A stretch of DNA of 57,045 nucleotides from Gammaproteobacteria bacterium. Its GTDB lineage: Bacteria > Pseudomonadota > Gammaproteobacteria > Burkholderiales > Burkholderiaceae_B. Each line of letters opens with the position of its first letter. The stretch's first letter is position 1. Where the stretch lies: NCBI GenBank assembly GCA_030832095.1, contig JAURJT010000075.1, forward strand, positions 1 through 57,045. Direction: 5' to 3'. Below are positions 51,045 through 57,045 of the stretch, piece by piece. A program made the position numbers and the translations under genes. The notes beneath the pieces were generated by a model, which saw only the letters and a list, made by a program, of their open reading frames with translations, was not told the DNA's origin and ran no database searches.

Positions 51045-52291
51045 TTAACGTGCACCGTACACTCCGCCAAGCCCCGTCGAACCGAAAAAGATCGACAGCA
51101 ATAACAACAAAGGCGTCACCCATTTTTTTCTAAGCCATTGATAGCGCCGACGACCACGCTTAGCAAAAATCTCGAGCACCACACAGCCAATCATCACGCC
51201 CAGTAAAAATAGCGCTTGCCAATCCACTTTCAAATGAAACAACCAAGTCTGCGGGCTCAGCGAGAAATTAAAAAATAGCTGTTTCAGTTTTAATCCCAGC
51301 ACAGCGGTATTGGATTCTGAAAAAATCAAGCGACCCACAACGACAAAAAAAGGAAACAACAGCAAATTGATTCCGAGCGCCACACGCTTATGTGAGAGAT
51401 GACGGATAACCGCATACGTAAGCAGCCAACCGATCGCATGAAACAGCCCCTAAATAAAAAAATTCAGCGACATTCCATGCCAAGCTGCAGAGGATAAGAA
51501 CACGACCATCACCGCGATCAGCACGCCACATCGTCGCTTGATGGGTGTAAAGAAAATGTCTTTTAAAACGCTGCTCAAACTGACATGCCAACGCTGCCAG
51601 TAGTCGATCAAATTGCGGGCCGAAAAAGGCATTTTAAAATTGAGTGTGGTGCGAACGCCTGCGGCATTTAGCAAACCAAACACAACAAAAGTCAGACCAC
51701 TAAAATTGAAGTACACGTAGAACTCAAAAACAATTGAAAAAATCAAAATATCAAGCGGTTCAGTTGAGTCTCCTAACACCAAAAACGGCACTAAGCCTGT
51801 CGCGAGTACTGTGTAAAAAAGATACCCAGTGCGATCCAACTACCATACACCCTCAGTCGTCTCACCCACGAACGCCCACGCGACGCACTGTTCAGTGCGA
51901 CCGGCCCAGAATCCATGCGCGCTGGCTGCAAAATATTGAGACAAAGCGTTAGAACATCTAATTTCTGGTGGTAAATATGCAAAGCTAGCGCGGCTGTCAC
52001 AAAAGACACCCCCACCCATGGCAACGAAGCGCCCTCACCTCCAAACCCCGTTAACACGGCGATTTGTCCGCAATAGGTCAAAAACGGTGTGATAAAAAAA
52101 ACGCCGTAGGCCAAGGCCTTTCGAGGTAACTCGGCTGCAGCGATCGCACGGTAAAGTATCCAGATCAGCACCGACAACCCGATCGTGAACAGCGCCGGCA
52201 AAGCACGATAGAGATAAGTTAGATAGCAAAATGACAGTACGAAGACCAAGACACTTAGTCCGCGTGCTTTCAAGTCCAATTCAATATGCAT
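51045..52291 (-). pseudogene. MBOAT (AlgI/DltB-like) O-acyltransferase, frameshift and nonsense mutation
   Basis: About 415 codons of a polytopic membrane O-acyltransferase are split in three. Frame one runs from 52291 to about 51791 and holds the first membrane helices. A frameshift between about 51795 and 51840 leads to frame two with DYWQRWHVSLSSVLKDIFF and the catalytic-histidine motif SSAAWHG. An in-frame TAG at 51450-51452 interrupts LNFFI-stop-GLFHAIG, where AlgI relatives have Trp-Gly-Leu, so TGG to TAG is likely. The same frame continues to 51045 (ALGINLLLFPFFVVVGRLIF). It probably once transferred acetyl groups to a surface polysaccharide with the adjacent SGNH protein. Confidence 0.78.
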
Positions 52292-52512
52292 TACGATGCG
52301 GCCTTAGGGTGCGCTAATTGCTCAGGGTTCAGAGGTAAACACGCCGTGTGTTGGCCTGACTCGCGGCTGTAAGCGAAGTTTAAGCAGTAAAACCTTGGTG
52401 CTTTGTGCGTTTAGCTTAGGCTGCAAAAAATAGTTGTCTTTTGCATTTTTAAGCACATCACTTTTGCAGTGTTAGTCGACTCACCCAATGACCTAAACAA
52501 AGGTATTCCGAG

Positions 52513-53763
52513 ATGACCTCTTTTCTGCAGCCCTTGACCGGCATCGTGGCACTGACAATCATTGCAATCATCTTCAGTGAAGATCGTCGAGCGAGTAAAA
52601 CTCGTCTCATTGCGACTGGAGTCGGCATACAGTTTGTCTTTGCGATGCTGTTGCTGAAGGTCCCCTTCATCAAAGAGACCGTCGCGCTGATCAATCAAGG
52701 TGTGCTGGCGTTACAGAAGGCGAGTGAAGCCGGCACCTCGTTGGTATTCGGCTATCTAGGAGGTGCGCCCCTTCCCTTTCAAGAAAGCCAGCCCGGAGCA
52801 GCCTATATTCTGGCGTTTCAAGCGCTACCGCTCGCTTTGTTTATCAGTGCCTTTGCCGCACTGTTATATCACTGGCGTATCTTGCCAAAGATTGTGGGGG
52901 TATTTTCATGGCTGCTAGGCAAAGCATTAAAAATGAATGGGGCCACAAGCTTTGCAGTGTCAGCGAATATTTTTGTTGGGATGGTCGAGGCCCCTTTGCT
53001 CGTGCGTCCGTATCTTGCGCAGCTCAGTCGGTCTGATCTGTTTGTTGTCATGGCCTCTGGGATGTCGTGTATCGCAGGTACCGTCTTAGTGATCTATGCC
53101 GGTGTGCTCAGTCAGATCGTCCCAGATGCAGCAAGCCATCTCTTGATTTCTTCGATAGTCAGTGCACCTGCGGTCATCATGCTCGCCCGTCTGATGGTTC
53201 CGCAAAGTCCAGCCACCGCTCAAACCGCCTTTCAATCCACCTCAGCCTACGGCAGCACCATGGATGCCATTGCGACAGGCACAGGCGATGGGGTTCGACT
53301 TGTTGTCAATATTGCTGCAATGCTGATTGTGCTGGTGGCACTTGTCGCACTCGCGAATGGCGCTCTTGCGCGACTGCCAAATGTTGCAGAGGCACCACTC
53401 ACTCTTCAGCGCATGTTAGGCGTACCCATGCAACCAATTGTGTGGATGCTGGGAATCCCTTGGGCTGAAACCAGCGTTGCTGGGCAACTGTTAGGTACCA
53501 AAATTGCGTTAAACGAGATGATTGCTTATCTAGACTTAGCCAAACTACCAGAAGGTGCCCTGTCGGCCCGCAGCCAACTGATCATGACCTACGTCTTGTG
53601 CGGATTTGCCAATTTTGGCAGTCTCGGCATTGTGATCGGCGGCTTAGGCGCAATGGCACCTGCCAGGCGTCCAGAAATTATCGCCTTAGGACTACGTTCG
53701 GTGTTGATTGGTGCGATGGCAACCTGCATGAGTGCTGCGGTGGTTGCCATCGTTCTCGCTTAG
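52513..53763 (+). CDS. NupC-type concentrative nucleoside transporter (CNT family, 416 aa)
   Basis: A polytopic inner-membrane transporter of CNT length. Family landmarks are ATGVGIQFVFAMLLLKVP, LGKALKMNGATSFAVSANIFVGMVEAPLLVRPYL (helix 4 region with the EAP motif), MSCIAGTVLVIYA and VLCGFANFGSLGIVIGG. It should import nucleosides with protons or sodium. It is divergent from the broken O-acetylation pair across 220 bases with no gene. Its stop codon overlaps the convergent amidohydrolase stop (shared TTAG at 53760-53763). Confidence 0.9.
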   Translation: MTSFLQPLTGIVALTIIAIIFSEDRRASKTRLIATGVGIQFVFAMLLLKVPFIKETVALINQGVLALQKASEAGTSLVFGYLGGAPLPFQESQPGAAYILAFQALPLALFISAFAALLYHWRILPKIVGVFSWLLGKALKMNGATSFAVSANIFVGMVEAPLLVRPYLAQLSRSDLFVVMASGMSCIAGTVLVIYAGVLSQIVPDAASHLLISSIVSAPAVIMLARLMVPQSPATAQTAFQSTSAYGSTMDAIATGTGDGVRLVVNIAAMLIVLVALVALANGALARLPNVAEAPLTLQRMLGVPMQPIVWMLGIPWAETSVAGQLLGTKIALNEMIAYLDLAKLPEGALSARSQLIMTYVLCGFANFGSLGIVIGGLGAMAPARRPEIIALGLRSVLIGAMATCMSAAVVAIVLA

Positions 53764-55448
53764 TGGTCGAAGTGGTCTAACACGTGACCTGGGCCTTGCT
53801 CAAGCTCGACGTAATCCTTGCCGTCATGCACCAAGCAACCGTTGACCCAAACGCCGTGAATGCCAAGCCCTGAGCGAACTTTTCGTGAACCTCCGCCGGG
53901 TAAATCATTCAAGGTTGCGACCTTTGACTTGCCGACGGTCGCTGGATCAAACAGCAACATGTCGGCAGGGCTACCCACTAACAAGCGCCCGCGATTTGGA
54001 ATTTTGAAACGATCGGCCGCCTCGCTGGTCAGCAGGCGAATACCTTCTTCTAATGAGAAATAACCCGTCTCGCGCACCCAATGCGATAAGAAGTGCAAGC
54101 CAAACGCTGCATCGCACATATAAATCAAATGCGCACCCGCATCAGATAACGTCACAACCGCGGAGGGATGCTTCAGCAGTGGCGCCACACCCTCGTCGAT
54201 ATGATTGAAGAACTTACCCGTAAAGTGAGTCTCTAAATTCTCTTTGACAGACAAATCAAAAAACGCATCAAGTGGGTCTTTACCCCATTTTTTACCTAGC
54301 GCTTCGATTGTCAGGCCTTCAAGGTCTGCATGCTCAACAAGCGCTGTTTCACCCACTTCCAGATATTTCCAATCACCCAGAAATAAGATACCTGTTTTGG
54401 GATTCTTTAAATTCTCGCGCAACGCGTTTCTAAAACCCGGATCCAAGTAGACTTTTTTAATGTCATCAGCCGACTTGTTTTTGATTGCATCAAAAGCCGA
54501 GTGACTAATCAAGGGATATGGCTCAGCCAAAGTGAAGTCAAACGAGAGTGGCTGACAGCTCGTCAAGATATACACCTCGTTACCACGCGCACGCATCTCA
54601 GCCGCTTTGTTGTAGTACGTGAGGGCTAGGTCTGGATTTGCTGGGTTATACATCGACAAGACAGTCGAAATGAACGCAGGCCGACCGCTATTGATTGACA
54701 CTTTTTCCATGACTTCGGGCGTAGCGCGCGAACCCGTTGCCATCATGAACACGCCTTTATTGGTCTCGCCCAATACGCCCGTAAGCGCCAGTAACTCTTG
54801 CTCAGAGGCAATCGTCGAGGGCATCGGACGACCAGCGTAGCCGCTATGATTAGGCGAAAACGAGGAAGCAAAACCAATTGAACCCGCGTTCATTGCGTCG
54901 CGGACGAGTTGACACATCGCCTCAAGCTCTTGCGGCGAGGGCTCGGCTTTTTCTGAACCTGCTTCGCCCATCACAGCGGTGCGCACCACCGAATGCCCCA
55001 CAAACACTGCCGTGTTCAGATACGGCTTAATTGCGCGCAACTGATCCATATACTCTTGAAAGGTTTCAAAGCCCCAGTTGACGCCAGTCAATAACGAGGT
55101 CAAGTCCATCCCTTCCACAACAGATAAATTCTTAACCATCGTTTCACGTTGTGGCGCAGGGCAAGGTGCAATGCCAAAACCACAGTTACCCATGACAACG
55201 GTGGTGACCCCAAGCGCAGGCGAAGGAGACATCGTGCGATCCCAGGTGACCTGCGCATCAAAGTGCGTATGCAAGTCAACAATACCGGGCATGAGAGACA
55301 AGCCCTTTGCATCGAGCTCTTGTTTTGCCGAACCCGTGACTTTGCCAATCTCAGCAACGACTCCTTCTTTAATGGCCACATCGGCATGCACCGCAGGGTG
55401 CCCTAAGCCATCAAATACCTGTGCATTACGAATAATTAAATCGAACAT
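53760..55448 (-). CDS. N-acyl-D-amino-acid deacylase-family amidohydrolase (562 aa)
   Basis: GGAG lies 5 bases before the ATG. The amidohydrolase fold begins with DLIIRNAQVFDGLG and has the metal-binding HxH in LMPGIVDLHTHFDAQVTWD, then SPALGVTTVVMGNCGFGIAPC. The C-terminal catalytic aspartate is in VVTLSDAGAHLIYM. This is the D-aminoacylase/dihydroorotase-like group. Such enzymes remove acyl groups from N-acyl-D-amino acids or open related amides. It lies 60 bases downstream of the CoA-transferase gene on the same strand. Confidence 0.87.
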   Translation of the reverse strand: MFDLIIRNAQVFDGLGHPAVHADVAIKEGVVAEIGKVTGSAKQELDAKGLSLMPGIVDLHTHFDAQVTWDRTMSPSPALGVTTVVMGNCGFGIAPCPAPQRETMVKNLSVVEGMDLTSLLTGVNWGFETFQEYMDQLRAIKPYLNTAVFVGHSVVRTAVMGEAGSEKAEPSPQELEAMCQLVRDAMNAGSIGFASSFSPNHSGYAGRPMPSTIASEQELLALTGVLGETNKGVFMMATGSRATPEVMEKVSINSGRPAFISTVLSMYNPANPDLALTYYNKAAEMRARGNEVYILTSCQPLSFDFTLAEPYPLISHSAFDAIKNKSADDIKKVYLDPGFRNALRENLKNPKTGILFLGDWKYLEVGETALVEHADLEGLTIEALGKKWGKDPLDAFFDLSVKENLETHFTGKFFNHIDEGVAPLLKHPSAVVTLSDAGAHLIYMCDAAFGLHFLSHWVRETGYFSLEEGIRLLTSEAADRFKIPNRGRLLVGSPADMLLFDPATVGKSKVATLNDLPGGGSRKVRSGLGIHGVWVNGCLVHDGKDYVELEQGPGHVLDHFDH

Positions 55449-55508
55449 AGCGTCTCCATTTTTTATCTTGAATACATATAGGCGAGGTGATCACCTCGCT
55501 TTGAATCA

Positions 55509-56732
55509 TCAAACGATTCCTGTCGCCTTAAGGGCAGCAATCTGTTCAGCATTTTTATGCAACACCGTACTTAAAATCTCATCCGTGTGCTGCCCTAAAG
55601 CTGGCGGCGGAATCTCGTGTTTGATCGGTGTGCCCGAAAACTTCATTGGGCTACCAACCAACGGCACCGTACCCGCTACGGCGTGTGGCAATTCAATTTT
55701 CATACCACGTGCCAGTACTTGAGGCTCTTCAAACACTTGTGCCACTGTATTAATCGGCCCGTTCGCGACCCCCGCCTCATCTAGAAGCTTGACCCACTCG
55801 CGTGTCGTGTGCTTTAAAAAAATCTCATCCAAAATCGCGGTGATCTCGACGCGGTTTTTAACGCGCTCACCATTGGTGGCGTAACGCGGGTCTTGCGAAA
55901 GATGAGTGCATTCGGCAATTTCGCAAAACTTCTTGAAGAGATTGTCATTGCCACAAGCCAAAATCAACGCACCATCCGAGGTTTTGAAGGTTTGGTAAGG
56001 CACGATATTCGGATGCGCATTACCGATCGACTTAGGCGACTCGCCGGTGGCAAAATAATTCATCGCCTGGTTCGCCAAGAAGGCCACACACGAATCGAGC
56101 AATGAGACATCGATCCACTGTCCCTGACCTGTGACCGCACGATTCGCAATCGCTGCACAGACAGCAATCGAGGCATACATCCCAGTCGTCAAGTCAATAA
56201 TTGGTACACCAACACGCTGCGGGCCACCACCAGGCACGTCGTCGCGCTCGCCGGTGATACTCATTAAACCGCCCATACCTTGGGCCATAAAATCGTAGCC
56301 CGGCCGGTCTTTTTCAGGCCCGGTCTGCCCGAAGCCAGTCACCGAGCAGTAAATAATCGCGGGGTTAATCGCTTTGATATCTTCGTAGCCCAAGCCATAG
56401 CGCGCCAGATCACCGACTTTATAGTTTTCAAAAATCACGTCTACGTTTTTGGCCAACTCACGTACTAACTGCTGACCTTCGGGTTTGGACAAATCAATCG
56501 TAATCGACTTCTTACCGCGATTGGCTGCACAAAAATAAGCAGACTCGCGAGTGACATTGCCGTCTTGATCCTTCAAGAACGGTGGCGCGAAGGCCCGCGA
56601 GTCATCGCCCTTGATTGGGCGCTCAACCTTAATGACGTCTGCGCCTAAATCCGCTAAGTTTTGTGCGGCCCAGGGCGCAGCGAGTACACGCGACAGGTCA
56701 AGAACTTTGATGTGGGAGAGAGGGCCAGACAT
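55509..56732 (-). CDS. Class III (CaiB/BaiF) CoA transferase (407 aa)
   Basis: LDLSRVLAAPWAAQNLADLGADVIKVERP at the start, NRGKKSITIDLSKPEGQQL, and RPGYDFMAQGMGGLMSITGE with the catalytic aspartate D147 are family-defining. Length is normal. It exchanges CoA between acyl-CoA and a free acid, as in formyl-CoA, succinyl-CoA or carnitine CoA transferases. The fifth Bug solute-binding protein diverges from it 83 bases away, so the imported acid may be its substrate. Specificity is not visible. Confidence 0.92.
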   Translation of the reverse strand: MSGPLSHIKVLDLSRVLAAPWAAQNLADLGADVIKVERPIKGDDSRAFAPPFLKDQDGNVTRESAYFCAANRGKKSITIDLSKPEGQQLVRELAKNVDVIFENYKVGDLARYGLGYEDIKAINPAIIYCSVTGFGQTGPEKDRPGYDFMAQGMGGLMSITGERDDVPGGGPQRVGVPIIDLTTGMYASIAVCAAIANRAVTGQGQWIDVSLLDSCVAFLANQAMNYFATGESPKSIGNAHPNIVPYQTFKTSDGALILACGNDNLFKKFCEIAECTHLSQDPRYATNGERVKNRVEITAILDEIFLKHTTREWVKLLDEAGVANGPINTVAQVFEEPQVLARGMKIELPHAVAGTVPLVGSPMKFSGTPIKHEIPPPALGQHTDEILSTVLHKNAEQIAALKATGIV

Positions 56733-56815
56733 AAGAAAGGTTCCAATTTTGTGGCAAAAGCCTTATTGTAGAGGTTCAAACAGAAGCTCGGTAAAACTCG
56801 AGCCAGGAGACCAAC

Positions 56816-57045
56816 TTGAAACGCTTACTTGCCGCCTTATTATTCGCCCCCTGCCTGGCACTCGCTCAGGCCTATCCGACCAAATCGGTCCGAATCGTTG
56901 TGCCTTTCCCTGCGGGTGGAGGCACCGACGTTGTCGCTCGAATTCTAGGTCAAAAACTGACTGAAGCCTGGGGACAGCAAGCCATTATTGAAAACAAAGC
57001 CGGTGCCAGTGGGACGGTCGGTTCAGAGCTTGTCGCAAAATCGGT
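56816..57045 (+). CDS. Bug/TctC-family solute-binding protein, 5' part (runs off the window)
   Basis: A TTG at 56816 follows AGGAGA (56805-56810) by 5 bases and opens a signal peptide (MKRLLAALLFAPCLALAQA). The family N-terminus follows: YPTKSVRIVVPFPAGGGTDV and IIENKAGASGTVGSEL. The frame is open to the window edge, about 76 codons of roughly 320. It is divergent from the CoA transferase gene. The ligand is unknown. Confidence 0.88.
   Translation, partial: MKRLLAALLFAPCLALAQAYPTKSVRIVVPFPAGGGTDVVARILGQKLTEAWGQQAIIENKAGASGTVGSELVAKS

Noticed and set aside
51388..51591. A short 67-codon minus-strand frame inside the MBOAT region
   Set aside because: It is an alternative frame of the MBOAT pseudogene. 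The true frame holds the AWHG motif and continues past the TAG.

Overview
This 57 kb window is a bacterial chromosomal segment of fairly balanced base composition, densely packed with metabolic genes. The organism is most likely a betaproteobacterium of the Burkholderiales, probably Alcaligenaceae-like. The reasons are an RdgC-type recombination protein, a GTP-dependent PEP carboxykinase, five 'Bug'/TctC-type periplasmic solute-binding proteins (a family greatly expanded in Bordetella and relatives), a TfdA-like dioxygenase and an arylmalonate-decarboxylase-like enzyme. The placement is an inference from gene content. No tRNA, rRNA, insertion sequence, integrase, prophage or CRISPR array was seen, and no recognisable transcription factor.

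Layout. 1-0.9 kb: 3' end of rdgC and a small unknown gene. 0.9-10.8 kb, minus strand: M14-type peptidase, APC permease, exported methyltransferase-fold protein, 3-hydroxyisobutyrate-dehydrogenase-like protein, D-cysteine-desulfhydrase-like enzyme, cyclase-family hydrolase, luciferase-like oxidoreductase and pyruvate kinase. 11.0-13.8 kb, plus strand: translationally coupled M20 amidohydrolase and M81 (MlrC-like) metallopeptidase, ending at a strong bidirectional terminator. 13.9-15.8 kb: pckG. 16.2-24.4 kb: a secreted Cys-repeat protein, a 2-hydroxyacid dehydrogenase, a TfdA-like dioxygenase, aspartate dehydrogenase with a solute-binding protein, a small membrane protein, an exported Lys-rich peptide, another solute-binding protein with an MmgE/PrpD protein, and a methyltransferase. 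24.5-27.0 kb: a membrane-anchored trypsin-like protease and a membrane-anchored protein with a C-terminal YfaP/DUF2135-like domain. 27.1-31.8 kb: D-tartrate dehydratase and galactarate dehydratase (divergent), a solute-binding protein and an arylmalonate-decarboxylase-like protein. 31.9-36.9 kb: a DUF2076 protein and a three-gene EmrCAB-type efflux operon. 37.1-42.1 kb: class V aminotransferase, a large FAD/Fe-S dehydrogenase and a nitroreductase. 42.2-43.4 kb: CitE-like lyase and a free-standing biotinyl domain. 43.5-50.3 kb: a tight acyl-CoA operon. 50.4-52.3 kb: a broken O-acetylation gene pair. 52.5-57.0 kb: a nucleoside transporter, a D-aminoacylase-like amidohydrolase, a CoA transferase and the start of a fifth solute-binding protein.

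Taken together, most genes serve scavenging of organic acids, sugar acids, modified amino acids and acyl-CoA substrates, with carbon entering central metabolism through oxaloacetate and pyruvate (pckG and pyk are both present). The most distinctive feature is the operon at 44655-50302. It combines an ADP-forming-type acyl-CoA synthetase, an enoyl-CoA hydratase, an acyl-CoA dehydrogenase, a thiolase-fold protein lacking the nucleophilic cysteine, and a DUF35 Zn-ribbon partner. This is the arrangement of the Ltp2/DUF35 retro-aldolases of steroid side-chain degradation, which suggests retro-aldol cleavage of a branched acyl-CoA. Other points worth a second look are the decayed MBOAT/SGNH pair, the protease and DUF2135-like pair, the exported methyltransferase fold and the triple GSCPSGYH-repeat protein.
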